Shown here: piece by piece, positions 7,789 through 13,886 of the stretch
How the letters are laid out: every line of letters starts with the position of its first letter
Position numbering within the stretch: position 1 is the stretch's first letter
Source: CF-161 sp035638495
Lineage (GTDB): Bacteria > Chloroflexota > Dormibacteria > Dormibacterales > Dormibacteraceae
Assembly (NCBI GenBank): GCA_035638495.1
Contig: DASQZW010000285.1
Location: forward strand, 1 to 18,489
DNA length: 18,489 nt
Reading direction: 5' to 3'
Position numbers and translations under genes: made by a program
Notes under the pieces: model-generated
Told to the model about the DNA's origin: nothing
Databases searched by the model: none
The model's input: the letters and a program-made list of their open reading frames with translations, nothing else

Positions 7789-8748
7789 ATGCGAGCGCTC
7801 GAGATCGTCCTGGCCTGCGCGGTAGTGCTCTCGAGCGCGGCCTGCGGCCTTTCCGGCCCCACCTCGCACTCCGCATCCAGACTCGCGCTGCCGCCTGGCT
7901 TCACCCGGTCCACCGACCAGCGGTTGGGCTTCGACATCGGGCTGGCGCCCGGGTGGAAGATTTCGAACTACGACTCCCAGGGGAGCGTCGCCTACAGCGG
8001 GCCGGCCGACGTCGCGATGGTGGTGCACTTCGAGGAAGCGGCGTCGTCGGACCTGAGCACCGCCGCCGCCGTGCTGCTCGCCGAGCTGACCGCTGGGAGC
8101 GGCCTGACCGGCGCGAGGCTGTCCGACAGCCGCCTCGCGGGCCGGCCCGCGAAACACGCGACCGGTCAGCACACGGCCGGGGCACAGCCGGAGGGGATCC
8201 AGGCCTACCTGATGATCGACGGACGCCGCGCCTGGGAAGTGGCGATGGCCGGGCCTCCGGCGGGGGTGACGGCGGCGACCGAGGCGTTCGACGCGATGGC
8301 CACCACCTTCCGGCTCGTCGGCGCCCAGCCGACTCCCCCGCCGCGCGCCACCGTCGGCCTGCCGGCCCCGGGCTTCCCGGCGCTCGACCGGAGCAGCGGT
8401 CCGGTGGTCATCAACTTCTTCGCCACCTGGTGCGCCGACTGCCGGGGGGAGATGCCGGTGATCGCGAAAATGGCCGCGGAGAGCCGGGGACGCTTCACGC
8501 TGCTGGCTGTCGACTGCTGCGACGACCAGCCCTCCTCGGTCTCCTCCTTCCTCCAGGAGCTCGGCGTGAAGGCCGCCTTTCGGAACGTCACCAACGACCG
8601 GGATGGACGAATCGCCCAGGCGTACGGGCTGCTCGGCCCTCCGACCACCGCGTTCCTCGACAAGGACCACGTCCTGCGGCAGCTGGTGGTCGGGCCCGTG
8701 ACCGCCGCCAGCCTGCAGCAGGGTCTGCACGACGCCGGAGCCACCTGA
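7789..8748 (+). CDS. Secreted lipoprotein with C-terminal TlpA/ResA-like thioredoxin domain
   Basis: 319 aa. Residues 1-19 are a lipoprotein signal peptide (MRALEIVLACAVVLSSAAC) with the lipidated cysteine at 19, so it should sit on the outer face of the membrane. Residues about 35-177 contain a domain with the pattern of PsbP/DUF1795-like proteins (GFTRSTDQRLGFDIGLAPGWKIS... AFDAMATTFRLV). After a proline-rich linker, residues about 188-315 form a thioredoxin fold of the TlpA class: FFATWCADC (C215, C218), and the cis-proline region GPPTTAFLD near 283-291. The likely role is thiol-disulfide exchange outside the membrane, perhaps on cytochrome or metal-site partners, none of which are nearby. 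The frame is open upstream to 7627, but the signal peptide fixes the start at the ATG at 7789. There is no clear ribosome binding site. Confidence 0.85.
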   Translation: MRALEIVLACAVVLSSAACGLSGPTSHSASRLALPPGFTRSTDQRLGFDIGLAPGWKISNYDSQGSVAYSGPADVAMVVHFEEAASSDLSTAAAVLLAELTAGSGLTGARLSDSRLAGRPAKHATGQHTAGAQPEGIQAYLMIDGRRAWEVAMAGPPAGVTAATEAFDAMATTFRLVGAQPTPPPRATVGLPAPGFPALDRSSGPVVINFFATWCADCRGEMPVIAKMAAESRGRFTLLAVDCCDDQPSSVSSFLQELGVKAAFRNVTNDRDGRIAQAYGLLGPPTTAFLDKDHVLRQLVVGPVTAASLQQGLHDAGAT

Positions 8749-8787
8749 CGGCGAACTGCGCCGCGCTCATCGCACGCCCGCCGCAGG

Positions 8788-8793
8788 TAGCAT
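8788..8793 (+). promoter_or_regulatory. -10 box for a leaderless DksA-like transcript
   Basis: TAGCAT at 8788-8793 fits TANNNT and ends eight bases before the ATG at 8802. Transcription would therefore start at or within a base or two of the start codon. No ribosome binding site is present, consistent with leaderless translation. No clear -35 box is visible. Confidence 0.5.
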
Positions 8794-8801
8794 CGGGTTC
8801 G

Positions 8802-9170
8802 ATGGGTGCGGATGAGGCGCTCACGCCGCTGGAGATCGAGCACTTCCGAAGCCTCCTCCTGGAGGAGCGGAGGGCAGCTGACGCACGCATGAAGGACCGG
8901 GCCGCGGCGATCCCCGCCACGGTGCGGCAGGACGACGAGACGGGCGACTACACGGACGAGGGGGCCGCGCTCGCCGAGCGCGATCGCATCCTCATCGAGA
9001 ACGAACTCGACAGCGAACTGCTCGGGAGGATCGACCACGCGCTGGAGCGCGTCGGCGAGGGCAGCTACGGGGTCAGCGAGGTGTCGGGCGCGCGGATCCC
9101 CGTCGAGCGGCTGGAGGCGGTCCCATGGGCCACCACGCTGGCGAACGAGGAGCCGGTCGAGGACGAATGA
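8802..9170 (+). CDS. DksA/TraR-like protein lacking the zinc-finger cysteines
   Basis: A 122-aa protein with the DksA/TraR layout: an N-terminal helix (LTPLEIEHFRSLLLEERRAADARM), an acidic stretch (DDETGDYTDEGAALAERD), a second long helix (ILIENELDSELLGRIDHALERVGEG), then the degenerate zinc-finger region YGVSEVSGARIPVERLEAVPWATT. In canonical members this last part is YGxCxxCGxxIxxxRLxAxPxxxxCxxC; here every cysteine is missing, and the protein contains none. It may still bind the RNA polymerase secondary channel, but it cannot coordinate zinc in the usual way. Cysteine-poor DksA-like proteins are known in actinobacteria, so this is family variation and not damage. The start follows a TAGCAT -10 box by eight bases. 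Confidence 0.82.
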   Translation: MGADEALTPLEIEHFRSLLLEERRAADARMKDRAAAIPATVRQDDETGDYTDEGAALAERDRILIENELDSELLGRIDHALERVGEGSYGVSEVSGARIPVERLEAVPWATTLANEEPVEDE

Positions 9171-9245
9171 CGTCGGCCGCCGCGCCCGTTCCGGACCGAC
9201 TCTCGTGCTCACGGCAACCGTACGTTCGTTCGATTCGATGTCGCC

Positions 9246-9251
9246 TACTCT
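9246..9251 (+). promoter_or_regulatory. -10 box for a leaderless small-protein transcript
   Basis: TACTCT at 9246-9251 ends seven bases before the GTG at 9259, the spacing expected when transcription begins at the start codon. This decides the start of the downstream small gene, whose frame is open further upstream. Confidence 0.45.
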
Positions 9252-9258
9252 TGACTTC

Positions 9259-9507
9259 GTGGGCGACGAGGCGCCAGTCCGACGACCACTGAGCACTGAG
9301 CAGTTCGCCGATCTCCGCCGCGGTCAGGACATCCAGGACCGGGAGGGACGGGTATGGAACGTCACCGGCGATGCGTACCACGAGGGCCGCGAGTGGCACG
9401 TGGTCCTTCGCTGCGGCGACCTGGTCCGGATCGAGCGCCAGCGGTTCACCGATGACTACAGCCTGGTCGAGTCCGCCGACTTACGCCTCCCGGTCCTGAT
9501 CCGATAG
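9259..9507 (+). CDS. Small protein of unknown function
   Basis: 82 aa from the GTG at 9259. I do not recognise a family. The sequence is soluble, mixed alpha/beta, with a region like a small beta-barrel (GQDIQDREGRVWNVTGDAYHEGREWHVVLRCGDLVRIERQRFTDDYSLV), charged, with one cysteine and no membrane segment. The frame is open to a GTG at 9205 and has an ATG at 9238. I chose 9259 because a TACTCT -10 box lies seven bases before it and would fall inside the longer versions. Codon bias matches the neighbours, so it is probably real. It ends seven bases before the tRNA gene. A role in nucleic-acid or ligand binding would be a guess. Confidence 0.6.
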   Translation: MGDEAPVRRPLSTEQFADLRRGQDIQDREGRVWNVTGDAYHEGREWHVVLRCGDLVRIERQRFTDDYSLVESADLRLPVLIR

Positions 9508-9514
9508 GCCGTAT

Positions 9515-9600
9515 CGGCGGGTGGCGAAACTGGCAGCCGCGCCGACGTTAAAACTCGGTGCCCCTGGGGCGTGCGGGTTCAAATCCCGCCCCGCCGACCA
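9515..9600 (+). tRNA. tRNA-Leu (anticodon UAA)
   Basis: An 86-base class II tRNA with encoded CCA (9598-9600). The acceptor stem CGGCGGG (9515-9521) pairs perfectly with CCCGCCG (9590-9596), followed by discriminator A. The T-arm is GCGGG-TTCAAAT-CCCGC. The variable arm folds as GCCC-CTG-GGGC. The anticodon loop GTTAAAA (9547-9553) puts TAA at 9549-9551 after U33, reading UUA leucine codons. Two oddities: the first pair is C1-G72, not the usual G1-C72, and the innermost anticodon-stem position is a C-C mismatch (9546 with 9554). Confidence 0.93.
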
Positions 9601-9613
9601 TTGTCGTCTTCAG

Positions 9614-9630
9614 CCGCGTGCCGTACGCGG
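9614..9630. terminator. Possible hairpin terminator between tRNA-Leu and the convergent reductase gene
   Basis: CCGCGT (9614-9619) and ACGCGG (9625-9630) form a perfect 6-bp stem around a 5-base loop. It sits in the 40-base gap between the tRNA 3' end and the stop codon of the leftward gene. It is short and has no T-tract, so the call is tentative. Confidence 0.4.
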
Positions 9631-9640
9631 GCGAGCGGGA

Positions 9641-11290
9641 TCAGTGCGAGAAGGCGAGGTACTCGTGGACCGACCGCACCGCCGCTGAGCCCTCGCCGAC
9701 CGCGGTGGCGACTCGCTTGATCGATCCGGACCGCACGTCGCCTGCCGCGAACAGGCCCGGGCGGCTGGTCTCGAACGGGAGCGGGCCGCGGCCCAGCACC
9801 TCCCACCGCACGTCCAGGTCCTTCTCGCTCAGGGACCGGTCGGTCAGCACGAAGCCGGCATCGTCCAGCGCCGCGCACCCCGCCAACCAGCCGGAGCCGG
9901 CGTCCGCCCCGATGAACGAGAACAGGCCGGCACACGCCAGGCGGCAAATCCCGCCCGGCCCGTCGACCTGGATCGACGAGACGGTGCGCTCGCCGTCGAC
10001 GGCCGAAATCGTCGTGCCGGCGCGCACATCGATCCGCGGGTCCTCCACGATGCGGTCGACCAGGTAGCGGGACATGCTTCGCGCGAGGTCGGGGCCCCGG
10101 ATCACCACCGTGACCGCGCAGCCGGCACTCGCCAGGAAGACCGCGGCCTGGCCGGCCGAGTTGCCCCCGCCGGCGACCACGACGGGCGACCCGGCGCAGA
10201 GCCGGGCCTCCATCTCCGTCGCGGCGTAGTAGACGCCGTTGCCCTCGAACTCCGGGATTCGCGCCGCGTCGAGCCGCCGGTAGCGGGCGCCGCTGGCGGC
10301 GATGACCGCACGGCCCACCAGGTCGGTCCCGTCACTCAGGCTGATGACCAGGTGGCCCGACTCCTCCCGAAGCGACGTCGCGGCGCAGGGACTCGTGAGC
10401 TGGGCGCCGAACTTCTCGGCCTGGACGACCGCGCGCTCGGTGAGATCCCCACCGGAGACTCCCATCGGAAAGCCGAGGTAGTTCTCGATCCGGGAGCTGG
10501 AGCCGGCCTGGCCCCCGAACGCGACCATGTCCACGCCGAGCGTCCGCAGCCCCTCGGACGCGCCGTAGACCGCCGCGGCCAGACCCGCGGGACCCCCGCC
10601 GACCACGACCAGGTCGAAATGGCGTTCCGCGATGCTCTCGACGGTCAGCCCGAGATAGGCCGCCAGCGCCCCGGGCGTCGGCCGGCGCAGGACCGAGCCG
10701 GTGGCGATCACCACCGGCAGCTCGCCCGGCGCCACGCCGAACTCGCGGAGCGCGTCCTCGACCGCCGCGTCGCGGTCGGGGTCCAGCCACTCGTGGGGGA
10801 TGCGGCTGCGGGCCAGGAACTCGCGGACCCGCAGCGAGTCCGGGGAGAAACGCGAACCGATGACACGGATGGCCGTCGCCGCGCGAGTCAGCAGGCCTCC
10901 GCGGCGGGCGATGAACGCTGCCAGGATCGTGTCGCCCAGCGGCGGGTTCGTCGCGATCAGGTGGCGGAACTGGTCCCGAGTCAGGACGACCACCTCGCCC
11001 GACTGGACGACACGCGCCGCCACGAGTACGCGCGACCCGCTCAGCAGGCTCAGCTCTCCCACGAAGCGGCCGGGACCGTGCCGGACGACCACCTGCTCGG
11101 CGCCGCCGGACGTGATGAGGATCTCCACCTCGCCGGAGACGACCACGTAGAAGTCGTAGATGGCGTCTCCCTCGCGGAACAGATAGTCTCCCGCGCTCAT
11201 GGACCGGCGGGTGCCGAGCGCCTCGATGGTCGCGATGTCGCCGGCGTCGAGAGACGGAAAGGCCTCAGCTTCATTGACCTGAGCGCTCAT
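9641..11290 (-). CDS. cNMP-binding-fold / Trx-like / thioredoxin-reductase-like fusion flavoprotein
   Basis: 549 aa from the ATG at 11290, in three modules. Residues about 20-130 are a cyclic-nucleotide-binding fold (AGDYLFREGDAIYDFYVVVSGEVEI ... GRFVGELSLLSGSR). The usual R-[ST]-A phosphate-cradle motif is replaced by RVLVAARV, so nucleotide binding is doubtful. Residues about 142-215 are a thioredoxin/glutaredoxin-like domain whose active-site cysteines are absent (GSRFSPDSLRVREFL). Residues about 224-549 are a two-dinucleotide-binding flavoprotein like thioredoxin reductase: FAD GGGPAGLAAAVY (231-242), NADPH GGGNSAGQ (374-381), and C-terminal GLFAAGDVRSGSIKRVATAVGEG. The CxxC of true thioredoxin reductases is replaced by VYYAATEME, so classical Trx reduction is not expected. 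The frame is open to a GTG at 11317. The start codon is 17 bp from the divergent GNAT gene. Confidence 0.88.
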   Translation of the reverse strand: MSAQVNEAEAFPSLDAGDIATIEALGTRRSMSAGDYLFREGDAIYDFYVVVSGEVEILITSGGAEQVVVRHGPGRFVGELSLLSGSRVLVAARVVQSGEVVVLTRDQFRHLIATNPPLGDTILAAFIARRGGLLTRAATAIRVIGSRFSPDSLRVREFLARSRIPHEWLDPDRDAAVEDALREFGVAPGELPVVIATGSVLRRPTPGALAAYLGLTVESIAERHFDLVVVGGGPAGLAAAVYGASEGLRTLGVDMVAFGGQAGSSSRIENYLGFPMGVSGGDLTERAVVQAEKFGAQLTSPCAATSLREESGHLVISLSDGTDLVGRAVIAASGARYRRLDAARIPEFEGNGVYYAATEMEARLCAGSPVVVAGGGNSAGQAAVFLASAGCAVTVVIRGPDLARSMSRYLVDRIVEDPRIDVRAGTTISAVDGERTVSSIQVDGPGGICRLACAGLFSFIGADAGSGWLAGCAALDDAGFVLTDRSLSEKDLDVRWEVLGRGPLPFETSRPGLFAAGDVRSGSIKRVATAVGEGSAAVRSVHEYLAFSH

Positions 11291-11301
11291 CTCACCATGA
11301 T
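11274..11301 (+). promoter_or_regulatory. Promoter for GNAT gene, inside the 5' end of the opposite gene
   Basis: TTGACC at 11274-11279, a 16-base spacer and CATGAT at 11296-11301 lie six bases before the GTG at 11308, so the transcript would be leaderless. The -35 box falls within the first codons of the divergent flavoprotein gene. On the other strand CATCAT (11302-11297) ends six bases before that gene's ATG, so the two -10 boxes may share the same bases. Confidence 0.5.
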
Positions 11302-11307
11302 GAAGGC

Positions 11308-12117
11308 GTGCCACCACTCGACCCGGTCGCTCTGCTCACGGCGTACGACGCGCAGCTGCGCGGCCACCCGCCCGATCCGATGCCGGTGGGATGGACCGTC
11401 GAGCGGGACGGCGCCGTGCTGCGGCACTACACCGAGCACGGCGGGTTCATCGGGTACCGCTCGGTGGCCGACCTGGCGCCCGACGACCTGGACGCTCTGA
11501 TCGCGCGCCAGCGGGACATCTTCGCGGCGCGGGCCGAACCCGTCGAGTGGAAGTGGCACGGCCACGACCTCCCGACCGACCTGCCTGATCGGCTGGTGGC
11601 GGCCGGCTTCGTTCCGGAGGAACGGGAGACCGTGGTGGTCGGGCTCGCGGAGCCGCTGACGGTCGACCCGGTGACCGCTCCCGAAGGCGTGCACCTGCGT
11701 GAGGTCACGGAGAGCGCCGATCTGCAGCGGATCGCGGCCATGGAGAGCGCGGTCTGGAACGAGGATCGCTCCTGGCTTGCCGAGGGACTCGCCGCAGAGC
11801 TCGCCGCCGATCCGTCGTCGCTCACGATCCTGGTCGCAGAGGCCGGGCACGACGTCGTGAGCGCGGGATGGGTGCGGTACTCGAAGGGCACCGAATTCGC
11901 CTCTCTGTGGGGCGGCTCGACGCTGCCGTCGTGGCGCCGGCGTGGCATCTATCGCGCACTCGTCGCCGCGCGGGCACAGCTGGCGTTCGTGGGCGGGTAC
12001 CGGTACCTGCAGGTGGACGCGTCCGAGAACAGCCGGCCGATCCTGGAACGGCTGGGCTTCGTCGGGCTCACGGTGACGGTGCCCTACGTGTTCACTCCGG
12101 CCGCGGCGCAGGCCTGA
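11308..12117 (+). CDS. GNAT family N-acetyltransferase
   Basis: 269 aa. The C-terminal half carries the GNAT acetyl-CoA-binding core: VHLREVTESADLQRIAAMESAVW (about 128-150), beta strands TILVAEAGHDVVSAGWVRYS (173-192), and motif A with SWRRRGIYRALVAARAQLAF (208-227; the R-R-R-G-I-Y turn holds the CoA pyrophosphate), then YRYLQVDASENSRPILERLGF (231-251). The N-terminal 120 residues look like a degenerate extra domain, as in many two-lobed actinobacterial GNATs. The acceptor substrate (amine, peptide, antibiotic or other) is unknown. The GTG start is supported by the TTGACC/CATGAT promoter six bases upstream; there is no ribosome binding site. A second GNAT gene follows 31 bases later with its own promoter. 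Confidence 0.85.
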   Translation: MPPLDPVALLTAYDAQLRGHPPDPMPVGWTVERDGAVLRHYTEHGGFIGYRSVADLAPDDLDALIARQRDIFAARAEPVEWKWHGHDLPTDLPDRLVAAGFVPEERETVVVGLAEPLTVDPVTAPEGVHLREVTESADLQRIAAMESAVWNEDRSWLAEGLAAELAADPSSLTILVAEAGHDVVSAGWVRYSKGTEFASLWGGSTLPSWRRRGIYRALVAARAQLAFVGGYRYLQVDASENSRPILERLGFVGLTVTVPYVFTPAAAQA

Positions 12118-12134
12118 CGTCAGCGCAGCTCCGA

Positions 12135-12140
12135 TAGGAT
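12135..12140 (+). promoter_or_regulatory. -10 box for a leaderless second GNAT transcript
   Basis: TAGGAT at 12135-12140 ends eight bases before the GTG at 12149, with no ribosome binding site between them. The spacing is the same as for the DksA-like gene at 8802. Confidence 0.5.
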
Positions 12141-12148
12141 CGAGTGCC

Positions 12149-12760
12149 GTGGAGGTCGAGGTCACGACGTGGCACCTGGAGATGACCGCCCCCACCGACC
12201 TCGTGCCCGCGCCGATGCCGGACTGCGACGTCACTTTGATCCGGGCCCGCCGGCCATCGCCGGAGCTCAGCCGCTTCCTCTACACCGCCGTGGGCGGTGA
12301 CTGGTACTGGATCGACCGGCTGCCGTGGACCTACGAACGCTGGCTCGCGTGGCTGTCCCGCGCCGGCGTCGAGACCTGGGTGGCCTACGTGGACGGGACG
12401 CCCGCCGGGTACTTCGAACTGGACGCCACGGTCGAGGAGAGCGTCGAGCTGGCCTACTTCGGCCTCCTGCCCGCGTTCGCCGGCCGCGGCCTGGGCGGCT
12501 GGCTGCTGACGGAGGCGCTGCGCCGGGCCTGGACGCTCGGGCCGCGCCAGGTCCGGGTGCACACCTGCAGCCTCGACGGGCCCCACGCGCTGGCCAACTA
12601 CCGGGCGCGCGGGATGCGCGTCCGCAGCGTGGTGACCGCGGTGGAGCGGCTGCCTGACGGCCCGCCGGGCCCCTGGCCGAACGCCGTCCCGACTCGCCGG
12701 GCGTCGGGGCCCGCGACCCCCGAACGTTCGGACCTCGCCCGGGGTCGCCCCGGGGCGTAG
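12149..12760 (+). CDS. GNAT family N-acetyltransferase
   Basis: 203 aa. The GNAT core is clear: strands TWVAYVDGTPAGYFELDA (76-93), EESVELAYFGLLPAFAGRGLGGWLLTEALRRAW (96-128) with the CoA-binding A-G-R-G-L-G-G at 111-117, then RQVRVHTCSLDGPHALANYRARGMRV (133-158), the usual N-x-x-A-x-x-x-Y-x-x-x-G-F/M pattern in variant form. The region DWYWIDRLPWTYERWLAWL (51-69) resembles a subgroup of small actinobacterial GNATs. The last 35 residues are proline- and arginine-rich and probably disordered. The substrate is unknown. It shares no obvious paralogy with the GNAT just upstream beyond the fold. The GTG start is supported by a TAGGAT -10 box eight bases before it. The stop TAG at 12758 is also the first half of a TAGGCT -10-like box for the next gene. 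Confidence 0.85.
   Translation: MEVEVTTWHLEMTAPTDLVPAPMPDCDVTLIRARRPSPELSRFLYTAVGGDWYWIDRLPWTYERWLAWLSRAGVETWVAYVDGTPAGYFELDATVEESVELAYFGLLPAFAGRGLGGWLLTEALRRAWTLGPRQVRVHTCSLDGPHALANYRARGMRVRSVVTAVERLPDGPPGPWPNAVPTRRASGPATPERSDLARGRPGA
12738..12754. terminator. GC-rich hairpin at the 3' end of the second GNAT gene
   Basis: CCCGGGG (12738-12744) and CCCCGGG (12748-12754) form a 7-bp stem with a 3-base loop, a few bases before the stop codon at 12758. It could be a terminator inside the end of the coding region or simply GC-rich coding sequence. No T-tract follows. Confidence 0.3.
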
Positions 12761-12763
12761 GCT
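12758..12763 (+). promoter_or_regulatory. Possible -10 box overlapping a stop codon
   Basis: TAGGCT at 12758-12763 fits TANNNT. Its TAG is the stop codon of the second GNAT gene. It lies 2 bases before the GTG at 12766 and 11 before the in-frame GTG at 12775, so if it is used, the later GTG is the better start. A 12-bp palindrome, CCGAACGTTCGG (12720-12731), lies just upstream of where the -35 would be. Confidence 0.3.
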
Positions 12764-12765
12764 CC

Positions 12766-13851
12766 GTGCCGGAGGTGTCGCTGCCGACTCCCTCGCCGCG
12801 CGCCATCCGCGGCCTCGCGCTGATCGCCGTCTCCGTGGTCGGGCTGGCGACCGTGATCGCCCTCCACGTCCGGCCAGGTCCCGGCGCGGCCTCGCGTCCC
12901 GCCGTGGTCCGCCAGCCGGACCTCACCTCGACCATGGACTGGATCTCGCCGCGCGAGGGATGGGTCTCGGCGCTCGATCGCCAGACCGGCACCAGCACGC
13001 TGTTCCACACGACCGACTCCGGCCGACACTGGTCGCGTCAGCGCGTGGCGCGCGGGCTCGAGACGCCCGAATTCTTCGACCCGCAGCACGGCGTCCTCGC
13101 CTCCGACGCCGGCACCGTACTGACGTCGGACGGGGGTCGCCACTGGCATGACCTGACCCTGCCCGGCGGCGTTCGAGCGCCGCACCCGGCGTTCGCCGAC
13201 GCCCGCCACGCATGGGCCTGGGACCCGTCGCAGGCCGGCCTGCTCGCCACCATTGACGGCGGTGGGCACTGGCGGCGCCTGGAAGCCACCGGCCTCCCCT
13301 CCGCGCCGGCGCCGTCGCACCTGCTGGGGTTCAGCGACACCGTTCACGGCTGGCTGGCCGCCGGCGGGGTGCTGTATGGCACGGCCGATGGTGGTCGCAC
13401 CTGGGCGGCGCTGCCGCTGCCGCTGCCGCCGTCCGCCGCCGGCCAGTCAGACCTGGGGCCGCTGAGCGTCGCCCCTGACGGGCGCGGCCAGCTGCTGATC
13501 AGCGGCCAGGGGTCCGTGTGGCTCGCCGCCACGGCGGACGGCGGAGCGACGTGGACGACCGCGCGGCCGCTGCCGCCCCTCGCGTCGAACCTGACCGCGA
13601 GCCGCATGGACGGGGCGGCCTCGTGGGCGTGGTCGGCGAGTCAGCTGCAGGTCACGCGGGATGCCGGCGGCCACTGGACGGCCGTCGCGCTGCCGGCGTG
13701 GAACCTCATGCGAGTGCAGGCCCTGGACGGCAGCACGGCGTGGGTCGCGGCCAACGTGATCGACGGGCAGCGGGGCCCGCGCTGGACGCTGTTCTCGACC
13801 GTCGACTCCGGTCTCACCTGGATCGCCGCCACCACGCCCACGCTGAGCTGA
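12766..13851 (+). CDS. Membrane-anchored seven-Asp-box beta-propeller protein (Ycf48/BNR-like)
   Basis: 361 aa. An N-terminal membrane helix (GLALIAVSVVGLATVIALHV, 16-35) anchors an extracytoplasmic domain. That domain holds seven Asp-box (BNR) repeats of the form T-x-D-x-G-x-x-W at 82, 120, 162, 206, 256, 297 and 345, spaced 38-50 residues apart, which implies seven blades as in Ycf48/HCF136 and sortilin-type propellers. Each strand pair has the usual G-W or A-W ending (for example GWVSAL, AWAWDPSQ, GWLAAGG). No sialidase catalytic residues are evident, so an enzyme role is not supported; such proteins usually bind or scaffold partners. Start options are the GTG at 12766 or the GTG at 12775. 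The gene is followed after 35 bases by the ArsR-type regulator. Confidence 0.85.
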   Translation: MPEVSLPTPSPRAIRGLALIAVSVVGLATVIALHVRPGPGAASRPAVVRQPDLTSTMDWISPREGWVSALDRQTGTSTLFHTTDSGRHWSRQRVARGLETPEFFDPQHGVLASDAGTVLTSDGGRHWHDLTLPGGVRAPHPAFADARHAWAWDPSQAGLLATIDGGGHWRRLEATGLPSAPAPSHLLGFSDTVHGWLAAGGVLYGTADGGRTWAALPLPLPPSAAGQSDLGPLSVAPDGRGQLLISGQGSVWLAATADGGATWTTARPLPPLASNLTASRMDGAASWAWSASQLQVTRDAGGHWTAVALPAWNLMRVQALDGSTAWVAANVIDGQRGPRWTLFSTVDSGLTWIAATTPTLS

Positions 13852-13861
13852 CGGGACCATT

Positions 13862-13885
13862 ACCGTTCGACTATGATCGAACGGT
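13862..13885 (+). promoter_or_regulatory. Perfect inverted-repeat operator over the -10 box of the ArsR-type gene
   Basis: ACCGTTCGA (13862-13870) and TCGAACGGT (13877-13885) form a perfect 9-bp inverted repeat with a 6-base spacer. The -10 box TATGAT (13872-13877) lies in the spacer and its last base is the first of the right arm. A weak -35 (CTGACG, 13848-13853) is 18 bases upstream. The start codon at 13887 follows at once. A dimeric regulator bound here would block the promoter, so autorepression by the downstream ArsR-family protein is the natural reading. Confidence 0.65.
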
Positions 13886-13886
13886 C

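Noticed and set aside
7610..7876. N-terminal extension of the ABC ATPase
   Set aside because: Residues are R/P-rich and unlike the family; the ATPase domain begins at VAEGLVKTYG. A short extension to TTG 7645 cannot be excluded.
12114..12123. CTGACGTCAG palindrome over the first GNAT stop codon
   Set aside because: A 10-bp palindrome is short, it overlaps coding sequence, and no regulator is linked to it.
13518..13886. Upstream extension of the ArsR-type gene to position 13518
   Set aside because: It overlaps the propeller gene in another frame, has shadow-like composition, and is separated from the true start by an operator and -10 box.
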